Below are positions 12,313-23,941 of a stretch of DNA of 64,000 nt, in pieces. The position numbers and the translations under genes were made by a program. This stretch comes from Manihot esculenta (taxonomy: Eukaryota; Streptophyta; Magnoliopsida; Malpighiales; Euphorbiaceae). Within the stretch, counting starts at the first letter, position 1. Each line of letters opens with the position of its first letter. Location of the stretch: contig NC_035173.2 of assembly GCF_001659605.2 (NCBI RefSeq), forward strand, positions 11,318,859-11,382,858, in the 5' to 3' direction. The notes beneath the pieces are model-generated. The model had not been told where the DNA came from. It made no database searches and worked only from the letters and a program-made list of their open reading frames with translations.

Positions 12313-14238
12313 TGTAACGACTCGAAAATCGGACCGCTATCGGCGCTAGGCTCCAGGTCGACTTAAGGTCGCCGGGACCCGTAGCAAGCCTGCGATACTC
12401 TCTATGTACCTGTAAAATCCCATACATGATCATACATTTTCTGTACAAACATAAAACTTTGCTCTGTACCAAGGCTCAACCTGTGCATGCACTATCTCTG
12501 TACTACAGAACCCCCTTACTAGAGCTCTCATCAATGCTCTAGACAGGTTCAACTCATACTATGTTAAGCCTGGTTTTCACATACTCATAAAAACATTTAC
12601 ATAAAATAAACAGACCATGTATACAAAAAGGATTTACAACATGGGTCAAGCACAATACTCTACACTATACAATACTAAAACATTTCTTTACAATATTACA
12701 TATCCACACTATACTATTACAACAATTCTTTACTTTTTCTGTACCCTGCTGAACTTTCCCTTAACTCTGATCCTACAAGACTGGGGTTAAAGGAGAGGGA
12801 TGAGCTACTATAGCCTAGTGAGTAGAACAATAAAAACATGTTCATAAACATGCTCACATGGAATGCATCACATCACAAGTAAATCACCCATCTCAGACGG
12901 ACAGATTCAAAACTCCCTCTGTTCTGTGGCCGGCCCGCGAAGGAGCTCCTCAGGACTTGATTATGCACCCTATGGTGCTCTGTGCCCGACCCTCTCAGGG
13001 CTCCTCAGGACTTTACTCGGAGGGCTAATGAATCCAAACTATGTTCGATCCGTACAAGCATAGAATAATGCAATGCGTCACATTAGTGTATTCTAGTGCA
13101 CTCAACCTATTACATATGATGATGCATGGAACATGCTAAAAGCATTTAATTTCTCAATTTAAAATATTAAGTTTAGTTCCACTCACCTCTGGCTGACTCT
13201 GAACTGACTCTGCAGTGCTCACTGCTGCTATCTTCGGTTCCTCTGGTCCGTTCCTACACAGGTGGACGCAAAATGAGGGACCAAACTAACTCTAGAACAT
13301 CTCTATACAACTCCCCAAAACTCCCTTAAAACATCCTAAAACAATCAAGTAAAACATGCAAAAGAAGGTTGGACAGGGCACTTTCGGCGGTAGGTTCGGC
13401 GGCCGAAAGTCCCTTCCAGAGCCGAAACTCAAGCTCTTTCGGCGGCACTTCGGCTGCCGAAAGTCCTCTCCAGAGACGAAAGTCCCTAACCTTTGGCGGC
13501 ACCTTCGGCGGCCGAAACCCCCCTCCAGAGTCGAAAGTCCAAACTTTCGAGGGCAAGCTTAGGCAGTCGAAACCACCTCCTTAGCATGTTCGGCGGCCGA
13601 ACCCTCTTTCGGCGGTCGAAACTGGGTTCTCCAGTAAGGCAGAACCCTGTTATGCTTCATGCAAAATTTGCCCAAACCTCACTCAACATGCAAACCTCAA
13701 CTCTACAACACACATATACTCAAGCATAGGCACAAAGGGGTCCAAAACTAACTTAAAACCCCAACAAACACCACAACTCAACATATATACAAGCTTTGAC
13801 CACAAAGCAACCAAAAACACAACTAAACCTAAACATGCATCTCTACCCATAAAACTCCATAAAACCTTCAAAAACTATGCAAAGAAGTTCAGGATCTTCA
13901 CTTACCTCTTACAAACAAGAAGATCAATGATCCCAATGTGGAGATATGGAGAAACTCTTCCTCAAAATCTCCAAACTTTAAAACTTTGGTTTTTAGCTCA
14001 AAACCTTCAAACAATCAAGAAAACTCATCAAAACTTTGCAAGATTTAAAGAAAACATGAAGATCACCCAAGGAAGATCATGGTCTCACCTCTGTCTGTGG
14101 ATGGAAAGCAAATCTTATCCATTCACCGACCTAGGGCCTTTTATAGGTGGCTGGCCAGACCACCTTCGGCGGCCTAACGTGATTCCAAACTCATGCATGT
14201 TCGGCGGCCGAACTTTCACCTTCGGCGGCCGAACCTTG
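12313..14238 (-). repeat. 5' LTR of outer chromovirus, main part
   Basis: This is nearly the same sequence as 6129-8054, beginning TGTAACGACTCG. It is cut at CCTTG by the inner element and resumes at 23769. Together the two pieces equal the 3' LTR in length. Visible differences from the 3' LTR are scattered point changes. Confidence 0.92.
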
Positions 14239-14414
14239 TGTAATACCCGGCTCGAGTCTGGCCTCGGAATTCCTGTCGTCTGGTGGAATCTCGGGTGTCG
14301 GAACCCTCGAGAAGGGTAAGACCTATGTTTTCATGTGTGTTTTAAGAGTTTTGAATGGTTTAAAATGTTAAAGGAAATGAGTTTTGAAAGAAAAGCAATA
14401 AGGGAGAAATGCAA

Positions 14415-14513
14415 AGGTTCGGCCGCCGAAGGTCACTTTCGGCCGCCGAACATTGCATGGTTTCGGATTCATGTTCGGCTGCCGAAGGTGGTCTGGCCAG
14501 CCACCTATAAAAG
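14415..14513 (+). promoter_or_regulatory. LTR core promoter: GCCGCC-containing motif cluster and TATA box
   Basis: Two TTCGGCCGCCGAA copies and variants, including TTCGGCTGCCGAA, sit within 100 bases upstream of TATAAAAG (14506-14513). The same arrangement with conserved spacing is in every chromovirus LTR of the window: 21810-21908 and 42105-42177 on plus, and near 4192, 7954 and 60449 on minus. The GCCGCC core resembles the GCC box known to bind plant AP2/ERF factors. That it does so here is inference. Confidence 0.65.
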
Positions 14514-15653
14514 GGCCAAAGGTCGGTGGAAGGAGGATATTTCTCCTCCACTTGCAGCCAGAGGTGAGGTCAAGCCTCTCCCAAGTTGACTTTCATGTTT
14601 TTCATGTTTTTCACCAAATCTTTCAAGGGTTTTAAGAGTTTTGGTGTGTTTTGAAGGTTTTGAGCAAAATAGAGTTTGGAGCTTTGGAAGAGGTTTTCTT
14701 CATATCTCCACGTTAGGATCACTTGATCTCTTGTTTGGAAGAGGTAAGTCAAGATCCAGAACCTCTTTTACGGATTTTTGAAGGTTTTATGGGAGTTGTA
14801 TGGATAGTATGCATGAATAGGGTTTTGGTTGAGGTTTTGCATGATTTTGTGTTGAAGCATGTTAAAGTGTTGTTTGCTATGTTTCTTGGGGTTATAAGTG
14901 AGTCTGAGGCCCTTTTATGCATGTTTTCTGGTATGTGCTAGTTGGGAGTAGTTGATATGCATGTTGGGTAAGTTTGGGGGAAAGGTTTGCATGAAACAGA
15001 GCAGGGTTCTGCCCAGCGGGCAAAACCAGGTTCGGCCGCCGAAGGAAGGTTCGGCCGCCGAACCCCTTGTGGAGGCAGTTTCGGCTGCCAAAGCGTGCCC
15101 CCGAAAGCGAGGCTTTCGGTTGAGAAGGGGACTTTCGGCCGCCAAAAGAGGGAGTTCGGCCGCCGAAAGTGTGTGAGTTTCGTCTCTGGACGAGACCTTC
15201 GGCCGCCGAAGGTGCCGCCGAACATGCATGAGTTTCGTCTCTGGAGAGGAGTTTCGGCCGCCGAACCTGCCGCCGAAAGTGCCCTGTCCAGCTTTCTTTT
15301 GTATGTTTTATGTGATTGTTTGGGGATTGTTTAGAGGGTTTTTGGGGAGTTTCTTAGAGATGTTCTTGAGTTAGTTTGGTCCCTCATTTGAGTCCACCTG
15401 TGTAGGTACGGACCAGAGGAACCTCAGAGAGCAGCAGTGAGCACTAGTTCAGAACCTATAGAGTGAGTACAGAGTCAGCCAGAGGTGAGTGGAACTTCTC
15501 TTTTCAGAACTAAACTGCTTTGAGCATATGTCATGCATCATAAGAGTATAGTAGGGTGTTTGCATTAGTTTCACGAAGTTGACGCATTGCATAATACGAT
15601 GTGTTTGAGGCTGTGGATAGACCAAGGCGACTCCAATAGCCCAAACTCTGTTA

Positions 15654-15806
15654 TAAGACCTGGCCGGGCCAGGCAGCCATCTGTAGGTAAGACCTGACTA
15701 GATCAGGCAGCAGAGATAGTAAGACCTGGCTGGGCCAGGCAGGCAGAGTGGTAAGACCTGGCCGGGCCAGGCAGATTGAGGTTGTAAGACCTGGCTAGGC
15801 CAGGCA
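15654..15806 (+). repeat. Five tandem 22-bp units in the 5' LTR
   Basis: The unit reads approximately TAAGACCTGGCCGGGCCAGG followed by CA. Each unit can form a short CCTGGCC/GGCCAGG hairpin and neighbours are spaced 31-34 bp apart. The same array lies at 23049-23201 in the 3' LTR. Other LTR subfamilies have unrelated short repeats at this position. Confidence 0.85.
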
Positions 15807-16371
15807 TCCTTTGAGTGGGATTGTTGGTGGTCATGTCTATCCTTGATATGATGTGCTGTAGTGCATTCCATGAGATCATGTTTTCAAATTATGGTTTCTA
15901 GTTCTGCTCATTGGGCTTGTATAGCTCATCCCTCTCCCCTATCCCCCAGGTTTGCAGGTTCAGAGTCCAGAGGGAGTCCAACAGGGTTTGCAAGAAGCAG
16001 AGTTATGTAATAGCTAGTGTGGACATGTACATGTAACGAGACAATGTATAGTGTGTAGCTTTGTGCTTGACTTATAAGAGTTGTAATCCCTTGTTGTAGA
16101 CACATGATCAGTTTATGTATGTTTTCTTTTATTATTATGACTATGGGAAAACCAGGCTTAACAGTATGAGTTGATAGATCAGAAATAGTGCATGCACAGG
16201 TTAAGCCCTGGAGAAAAGAAAAGTTTTAATGTTTTGAAAGAAAATGTATGATCATGTATGGGATGTCACAGGTACACAGACAGTATAACAGGCTTACTAC
16301 GGGTCCCGGCGACCTTAAGTCGATCTGGATCCTAGTGCCAGTAGCAGTTCGGTTTCCGGGCTGTTACAAAT

Positions 16372-16384
16372 TGGTATCAGAGCC
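16372..16384 (+). other. Primer-binding site, inner chromovirus
   Basis: TGGTATCAGAGCC starts three bases after the LTR end CA. It matches the 3' end complement of initiator-methionine tRNA, the usual primer for Ty3/gypsy chromoviruses in plants. Confidence 0.9.
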
Positions 16385-16590
16385 CTAGGTTCACATGGTC
16401 GGACCTAGATAGATAGAGTTAGGCTCATAGAGGATTAGTGGGTCAAGCATAATAGGAAAACATGTGCACTAGGATAGGATGTTAGTCCTGTCTATCTGCT
16501 GATGATGTGCAATGCCATGATGCATGTGTTGTTTTCCTCTATGTGTTGCTTATGTGCTCTGTTATGTGTTGTTTTCCAGAGAGAGTGAAG

Positions 16591-19500
16591 ATGAGAGGAA
16601 CTCGTCGATCCGCGAGATTGACTGGAGTCCCACCTGAAAGTGAGGGTACAGCTGCTCGTCCTCCTGCATTGCCAAGGGCAAGGACTCACAGGTCAAGCAG
16701 GGAGGGAACGTCAAGAGACCCTAGAAGGTCTTTTGACGAGAGTAGAAGAGGAATAGGCAGAAGGGGAAGATCAGAAGAAGAGAGAGTTGCTATGGAGGAG
16801 GCTCAGAGTAGAGATGGAAGTATGGGTATAGGAAGGTCAGAAGAAGGTATGGGGGAGTCCCAGGGAGGCGTACAGGCCTCGGGGTTTGGCTATCCACCCT
16901 TTCCACAGGGCCCAGGGGATCGGATGGGAGGCACGTCGGATTACTCCAGCTTTGCCCCATATTCACCCTACATGCCATATATGCCCTATCCTTCCTTTTA
17001 TCCACCATATCACATGTATCCACCCCCACCTTTTTATCCAAGTTTAGCATCGCCTAAAGCCAGAGAAACAGTACCTCCACCACCACCACCTGAACCAGTA
17101 GCCCCTGTTGTTGAAGCACAACCCAGTTCTTCAGGGGGAACTAAGGTGAAGATGACGGAGTACTTAAAGTTGGATGCTCCTAAATTCAATACGGGAGATG
17201 ATCCCTTTGAGTATCTCAGTGCAGTCAGAATGATAACAAGTGAGTTGGGAGCAGATGAGAGCAGGGCCATTGAGATGGCAGGGTTCACATTAAAATGTAA
17301 GAAAGCCAGAGAAGAACTATGTGGACCCTAGACTAGACAGTATGACATGGGAAGAGTTCGCCAACGAATTTGCTGGGTGGGCTTTCCCTGACAGTTCTAG
17401 GGAGCTAAAGGTTGTGGAGTTTGAGCAGTTGAGACAGACGGAGGAGATGAGCGTTGATGAGTATACAGATAAGTTCTTGGAATTGTTACCATACGTGGGT
17501 CAGGCGTATGATACGGATCAGAAGAAGGCAAAGAGATATGCCACGAGGCTTCATCCCAGGTATTTCTCCTTGATTCTCCACGCGGAGAAGGAGAGTTTCC
17601 ACTCCATTGTGGATGCTGCTAGAAAGATGGAGGCTAGTGCCATAAGTCAGGGTGTAGTCAAGCAATTAAAGGCACAGTCTTCTGGTGCTAAACCAGGTTC
17701 CTCCTCACAGAGTACGGCAAGTGCGAGCAAAAAGAGATGGGAGAAATTCAGAGGAAAGAGAGGCAAGTTCTGGAACAGGATTAAGACGGGTCTAGGCATG
17801 AGTAGCGGCTCCAGCTCAGGCACAGATCTTCCAGTTTGCAATAGGTGTGGGAGACCGCACAGAGGAGCTTGTTTGTTGGGATCTACAGCCTGCTATAGAT
17901 GTGGGCAGGAGGGACATTATGCACGGGAATGTCCTCAGGTGACTTTGGTTGCACCATCCCAGCAGATGACCGCAGGTAGTGTCGTCCAGTCAGCAGCTTT
18001 AGCCCGTCCACCAAGCAGTGGCAGAGGTAGAGGAAGAGGGGCAGCCTCTTCATCAGGGATGGGTTCCCGAGGTGCAGGTCCGTCAGCTCCAGCACGGATT
18101 TTCACCATGACGCAACAGGAGGCAGACACGTCGAACACAGTGGTGTCAGGTACTCTCATCATTGGGTGTTCAGAGGTGTATGCTTTGATGGACCCCGGTG
18201 CTTCTCACTCTTTCATTTCTTTTAGAGCCGCAGAGAGATTGGGGTTGATTGTATCCGAGTTAGCGTGTCCTCTCTGGGTCAGTGGACCTAGATGTGACCC
18301 ATCATTGGCAGAGTCAGTCTGTCAGTTCAGTCCAGTGTTTATAGAGGATAGATGCCTTCCAGCTGACCTTGTGGTTCTAGAGTTGACAGATTTTGATGTC
18401 ATTCTAGGGATGGATTGGTTATCTACCTATTGTGCTACCTTGCACTGAAGGGACAAGGTAGTGAGTCTCAGAGACCAGGATGGGTCAGAGTGTGTCTTCA
18501 GAGGAGACAAGAGAGGGACACCTAGGGGTTTGATATCAGCCCTCTAGGCTCGTAGGATGTTGAGGAAGGGGTGTCAGGGGTTCCTAGCGTATGTGAGAGA
18601 GTTAGACAGTCGGGTTAGGGAACCATCCTCAGTACCAGTTGTTAGAGAATTCCCAGATGTGTTTCCTGAAGAGCTTCCAGGACTACCACCTGATAGGGAA
18701 ATAGAGTTCGAGATAGAGTTGATGCCCGGTGCCAGACCGATCTCTATTCCTCCCTACAGGATGGCGCCAACAGAGTTGCGAGAGTTGAAAGAACAGTTAC
18801 AGGATTTGGTAGCAAAAGGTTTTATCCGCCCGAGTACCTCCCCTTGGGGTGCTCCAGTATTATTTGTCAGAAAGAAGGATGGACCACTTAGACTTTGTGT
18901 CGACTACAGATAGTTGAACAAAGTCACGATCAAAAACAAGTATCCTTTACCCAGGATAGATGATCTATTCGACCAACTGGTAGGAGTAGGTTGTTTTTCT
19001 AAGATAGATCTGAGATCTGGATACCACCAGTTGAAGATTAGGGAAGGAGATGTATCCAAGACTGCTTTCAGAACCAGATATGGGCATTATGAGTTCCTAG
19101 TGATGCCGTTCGGGTTGACTAATGCCCCTGCAGCATTCATGGATCTCATGAACAGGGTTTTCAGGGAGTACTTGGATCATTTTGTGATTGTCTTTATAGA
19201 TGATATCTTGGTGTACTCCAGGAATGCGGAGGAGCATGCCCAGCATCTGAGGGTAGTGTTGCAAACTTTGAGAGAGCATGGCTTGTATGCCAAGTTCTCC
19301 AAGTGCGAGTTCTGGCTAAGGAGCATTGCCTTTTTGGGACATGTAGTATCAGAGGAAGGAATAACAGTAGATCCCAAGAAGGTAGAGGCAGTAGCCAATT
19401 GGCCTACACCCACGACAGTGACAGAGATCAAGAGTTTTCTGGGTTTGGCAGGCTACTATCGGAGGTTCGTTCAGGACTTTTCGAAGATAGCTGCTCCTAT

Positions 19501-21535
19501 GACCAGACTGACCAGTAAGAATCAAAAGTTCGTATGGGCAGAGGATTGTGACGCGAGTTTTGAAAAGTTGAAGAGACGGTTGACTTCAGCACCGGTGTTA
19601 GCTCTGCCGATCAGTGATGATGATTTCACAGTGTTCTGTGATGCATCCCGAGTGGGATTAGGTTGTGTGTTAATGCAGAATGATAGAGTGATAGCTTATG
19701 CTTCTAGACAGCTTAAGAGGCACGAGCTGAATTACCCGACACACGATCTTGAGATGGCAACTGTTATCTTTGCACTTAAGATGTGGAGGCATTACCTCTA
19801 TGGGGTAAAGTGTGAGATCTATACGGATCATAAAAGCCTGCAGCACATCTTGAGTCAGAGAGAGTTAAACTTGAGGCAGAGACGGTGGGTAGAATTGCTC
19901 AGTGATTACGATTGTAAGATCCAGTACCATCCGGGTAAGGCTAATGTTGTAGCTGATGCCTTAAGCCGGAAGTCACTTGGCAGTTTATCCCACATTGCAG
20001 TAGAGAGAAGACCGGTGGTGAAGGACTTTTACAGACTCATGGATGAAGGGCTACAGTTGCAGTTATCTGGTACAGGTGCTTTGATTGCACAGATGAGAGT
20101 TACACCAGTGTTTCTAGAGCACGTGGCTCTGAAACAGCACGAAGATCCTGAGTTAGTGAAGATTGCCAGGACTGTTCAGTCTGGCAACAGTGCACATTTC
20201 AGATTTGACAGTGAGGGGATTCTTCATCACGGTAAGAGATTATGTGTACCAGATGATAGCAATTTGAAGGAAGACATTATGAGGGAAGCTCATAGTGCGA
20301 GGTATAGCGTTCACCCTGGAGCCACCAAGATGTATCAAGACCTGAGAAGGGTGTATTGGTGGCCAGCGATGAAGAGGGAAGTGGCACAGTTTGTGTCAGC
20401 CTGCGAGACATGTCAAAGGGTGAAGCTAGAACACCAGAAGCCGGCTGGAATGCTTAACCCACTGCCGATTCCAGAGTGGAAATGGGAGAGCATAGCTATG
20501 GATTTTGTAGTGGGGTTACCGGCGACGTCCAACAGGCTAGACTCCATGTGGGTGATTGTGGACAGACTGACGAAATCTGCTCACTTCATTCCAGTCAGGA
20601 GCAACTATTCTGTGGACAAGTTAGCGCAGGTCTATGTAGAAGAGATAGTCAAGCTGCATGGAGTTCCAGTGTCGATAGTATCAGATAGAGGACCGCAGTT
20701 CACCTCTAGGTTTTGGCGGAGTCTGCAAGCTGCTATGGGTACAAGATTGGATTTCAGCACTGCTTTCCATCCACAGACAGACGGTCAGTCCGAGAGGACC
20801 ATCCAGACCATAGAAGATATGCTGAGAATGTGTGTGTTAGACTTTGGCGATTCTTGGAGGCAGCATCTACCTCTGGTGGAGTTTGCCTACAACAACAGCC
20901 ATCATGCTAGCATAGGGATGGCTCCTTATGAAGCTCTGTATGGAAGGAAGTGCAGAACACCTGTTTGCTGGGAAGAGGTAGGAGAGAAGGCTCTTGCAGG
21001 GCCAGAGTTAGTTGAAATGACCAGCAAGTTAGTGCCTATGATCAGAGAGAGGATCAGAACAGCTGTAAGCAGGCAGAAAAGCTATGCAGACATCCGTAGG
21101 AAGCAGATAGAGTTCCAGGAGGGGGATATGGTATTGCTGAAAGTGTCTCCAATGAAAGGAGTGGTTCGCTTTGGAAAGAAAGGTAAATTGGCTCCACGGT
21201 ACATAGGTCCCTTTGAGATCTTGCAGAAGATCGGGCCTGTGTCGTATAAGCTGGATTTACCTGCATCAATGGAACGAATTCACCCGGTATTTCATGTTTC
21301 GATGTTGAGAAAGTTTGTGTCAGATCCAGAGAAGGTTCTTAGTGAGCCTGAGGTGGAAATCTTAAGCGATCTCACCTATGTAGAGCAGCCAGTGCGGATC
21401 CTTGACACCCAGATTCGAAAGCTGAGAAACAAGGAGATACCAATGGTGAAAGTCCTGTGGAACCACCATAATCTAGAAGAGTGCACCTGGGAGACACGGG
21501 AGTCGATGCTCCGGCAATATCCATATCTGTTTTAA
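16591..21535 (+). pseudogene. Inner chromovirus gag-pol polyprotein, one frameshift and three nonsense codons
   Basis: The first plausible ATG (16591) gives MRGTRRSARLTG, matching the basic start of Tekay-type gag. A Pro-rich segment and the capsid region follow. The frame changes near 17310, where a few bases present in relatives are missing. The second frame has a basic segment and the CCHC knuckle CYRCGQEGHYARECP (17891-17935). Next are protease (MDPGASHSF near 18187, VILGMDWL), RT (FIDDILVYS near 19192), RNase H ([18 protein letters not shown]), the H2C2 finger, integrase (MDF, SDRGPQF, SERTIQ), a GPF segment and a C-terminal chromodomain. Stops are at 18446-18448 (TGA), 18545-18547 (TAG) and 18911-18913 (TAG). 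The 18914-21535 stretch is open for 873 codons. The chromodomain is thought to guide integration to heterochromatin. Confidence 0.93.
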
Positions 21536-21620
21536 GGTTAGGTTTTCCCCTTTGCCTTTGCTATGTTTTTCTGTGTTTTGTGTGTTGTTGTTTGAGGAAC
21601 ATTCGGGGACGAATGTTCTT

Positions 21621-21633
21621 AAGGGGGGAAGAA
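21621..21633 (+). other. Polypurine tract, inner chromovirus
   Basis: AAGGGGGGAAGAA directly precedes the 3' LTR start TGTAATACC. Upstream is the inverted repeat ACATTCGGGGACGAATGT (about 21599-21616), which is also conserved beside the polypurine tract of the two minus-strand elements. Confidence 0.88.
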
Positions 21634-23763
21634 TGTAATACCCTGCTCGAGTCCAGCCTCAGAATTCCTGTCGTCTGGTGGAATCTCGGGTGTCGGAACC
21701 CTCGAGAAGGGTAAGACCTATGTTTTCATGTGTGTTTTAAGAGTTTTGAATGGTTTAAAGTGTTAAAGGAAATGAGTTTTGAAAGAAAAGCAATAAGGGA
21801 GAAATGCAAAGGTTCGGCCGCCGAAGGTCACTTTCGGTCGCCGAACATTGCATGGTTTCGGATTCACGTTCGGCTGCCGAAGGTGGTCTGGCCAGCCACC
21901 TATAAAAGGGCCAAAGGTCGGTGGAAGGAGGATATTTCTCCTCCACTTGCAGCCAGAGGTGAGGTTAAGCCTCTCCCAAGTTGACTTTCATGTTTTTCAT
22001 GTTTTTCACCAAATCTTTCAAGGGTTTTAAGAGTTTTGGTGTGTTTTGAAGGTTTTGAGCAAAATAGAGTTTGGAGCTTTAGAAGAGGTTTTCTTCATAT
22101 CTCCACGTTAGGATCACTTGATCTCTTGTTTGGAAGAGGTAAATCAAGATCCAAAACCTCTTTTACGGATTTTTGAAGGTTTTATGGGAGTTGTATGGAT
22201 AGTATGCATGAATAGGGTTTTGGTTGAGGTTTTGCATGATTTTGTGTTGAAGCATGTTAAAGTGTTGTTTGCTATGTTTCTTGGGGTTATAAGTGAGTCT
22301 GAGGCCCTTTTATGCATGTTTTCTGGTATGTGCTAGTTGGGAGTAGTTGATATGCATGTTGGGTAAGTTTGGGGGAAAGGTTTGCATGAAACAGAGCAGG
22401 GTTCTGCCCAGCGGGCAAAACCAGGTTCGGCCGCCGAAGGAAGGTTCGGCCGCCGAACCCCTTGTGGAGGCAGTTTCGGCTGCCAAAGCTTGCCCCCGAA
22501 AGCGAGGCTTTCGGTTGAGAAGGGGACTTTCGGCCGCCAAAAGAGGGAGTTCGGCCGCCGAAAGTGTGTGAGTTTCATCTCTGGACGAGACCTTCGGCCG
22601 CCGAAGGTGCCGCCGAACATGCATGAGTTTCGTCTCTGGAGAGGGGTTTCGGCCGCCGAACCTGCCGCCGAAAGTGCCCTGTCCAGCTTTCTTTTGCATG
22701 TTTTATGTGATTGTTTGGGGATCGTTTAGAGGGTTTTTGCGAAGTTTCTTAGAGATGTTCTTGAGTTAGTTTGGTCCCTCATTTGAGTCCACCTGTGTAG
22801 GTACGGACTAGAGGAACCCCAGAGAGCAGCAGTGAGCACTAGTTCAGAACCTACAGAGTGAGTACAGAGTCAGCCAGAGGTGAGTGGAACTTCTCTTTTT
22901 AGAACTAAACTGCTTTGAGCATATGTCATGCATCATAAGAGTATAGTAGGGTGTTTGCATTAGTTTCACGAAGTTGACGCATTGCATAATACGATGTGTA
23001 TGAGGCTGTGGATAGACCAAGGCGACTCCAATAGCCCAAACTCTATTATAAGACCTGGCCGGGCCAAGCAGCCATCTGTAGGTAAGACCTGACTAGATCA
23101 GGCAGCAGAGATAGTAAGACCTGGCTGGGCTAGGCAGGCAGAGTGGTAAGACCTGGCCGGGCCAGGCAGATTGAGGTTGTAAGACCTGGCTAGGCCAGGC
23201 ATCCTTTGAGTGGGATTATTGGTGGTCATGTCTATCCCTGAGATGATGTGCTATAGTGCATTCCATAAGATCATCTTTTCAAATTATGGTTTCTAGTTCT
23301 GCTCATTGGGCTTGTATAGCTCATCCCTCTCCCCTATCCCCCAGGTTTGCAGGTTCAGAGTCCAGAGGGAGTCCAGCAGGGTTTGCAAGAAGCAGAGTTA
23401 TGTAATAGCTAGTGTGGACATGTACATGTAACGAGATAATGTATAGTGTGTAGCTTTGTGCTTGACTTATAAGAGTTGTAATCCCTTGTTGTAGACACAT
23501 GATCAGTTTATGTATGTTTTCTTTTATTATTATGACTATGGGAAAACCAGGCTTAACAGTATGAGTTGATAGATCAGAAATAGTGCATGCACAGGTTAAG
23601 CCCTGGAAAAAAGAAAAGTTTTAATGTTTTGAAAGAAAATGTATGATCATGTATGGGATGTCACAGGTACACAGACAGTATAGCAGGCTTACTACGGGTC
23701 CCGGCGACCTTAAGTCGATCTGGATCCTAGTGCCGGTAGCAGTTCGGTTTCCGGGCTGTTACA
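21634..23763 (+). repeat. 3' LTR of inner chromovirus
   Basis: It is the same length (2130 bp) and layout as the 5' LTR, with TATA box at 21901-21908 and the 22-bp units at 23049-23201. It begins TGTAATACCCTGCTCG and ends GGGCTGTTACA, followed by the CCTTG duplication. Confidence 0.93.
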
Positions 23764-23768
23764 CCTTG

Positions 23769-23941
23769 CATTTCTTCCTTGGCTCTTTTCTTTCAAAAAC
23801 TCATTTCCTTTTGTATTTAAAACATGAAAACATACTAAAATCCTTTAGAAAAACATATCTACTACCCTTCTAAAGAGTTTCGACATCCGAGATGCCACCG
23901 GAAAGTAGAATTCCGATGCCGGACTCTAGCCGGGTATTACA
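23769..23941 (-). repeat. 5' LTR of outer chromovirus, remaining part
   Basis: This segment matches 8055-8227 of the outer element's other LTR and ends CCGGGTATTACA. It is separated from 12313-14238 only by the inner element. The outer duplication GCAGA follows at 23942. Confidence 0.92.

Larger units (their letters stand above)
14239..16368 (+). repeat. 5' LTR of inner chromovirus
   Basis: It begins TGTAATACCCGGCTCG and ends GGGCTGTTACA. Features in order are a TTCGGCCGCCGAA-type cluster (14415-14490), a TATA box (14506-14513), a donor-like AG/GTAAGT (14741-14746 region), and a second motif cluster (about 15030-15285). An exon-like module bounded by TAG/GT and AG/GTGAGT follows (about 15404-15487), then five 22-bp tandem units (15654-15806) and a TTGCAG acceptor-like site near 15957. 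Confidence 0.93.
14239..23763 (+). mobile_element. Inner Tekay/Del-type chromovirus, structurally complete
   Basis: This plus-oriented 9525-bp element has LTRs of identical length (2130 bp each) and 5-bp duplications CCTTG at 14234-14238 and 23764-23768. It has a perfect tRNA-iMet primer-binding site, gag, protease, RT, RNase H, integrase and chromodomain regions, and a polypurine tract. The two LTRs differ at scattered positions, so insertion was not very recent. It lies in the LTR of the outer element in opposite orientation. A gag frameshift and three nonsense codons make it non-autonomous now. Confidence 0.95.
6129..23941 (-). mobile_element. Outer Tekay/Del-type chromovirus, itself interrupted by the inner element
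   Basis: This minus-oriented LTR retrotransposon is bounded by 5-bp duplications GCAGA (6124-6128 and 23942-23946). Its 3' LTR is 6129-8227 (2099 bp) and its internal region 8228-12312. Its 5' LTR is 12313-14238 plus 23769-23941, which totals exactly 2099 bp once the inner element and one CCTTG copy are removed. The tRNA-iMet primer-binding site (TGGTATTAGAGC on the minus strand) is next to the 5' LTR and a polypurine tract is at 8228-8240. Gag is mostly deleted and pol carries nonsense and frameshift changes, so it is non-autonomous. Confidence 0.93.

Noticed and set aside
15654..15806. Regular spaced repeats resembling a CRISPR array
   Set aside because: Only five short units with similar spacers, inside a plant LTR and duplicated in both LTRs. 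There are no cas genes and the genome is eukaryotic.
22310..22699. Open frames of 60-158 codons within LTRs on both strands (also 3200-3879, 14915-15334, 59701-60015)
   Set aside because: They read through TTCGGCGGCCGAA repeats, giving SAAE/RRPNL/GGRTF peptides in all frames. They overlap each other and have no domain. They are by-products of GC-rich repeats.
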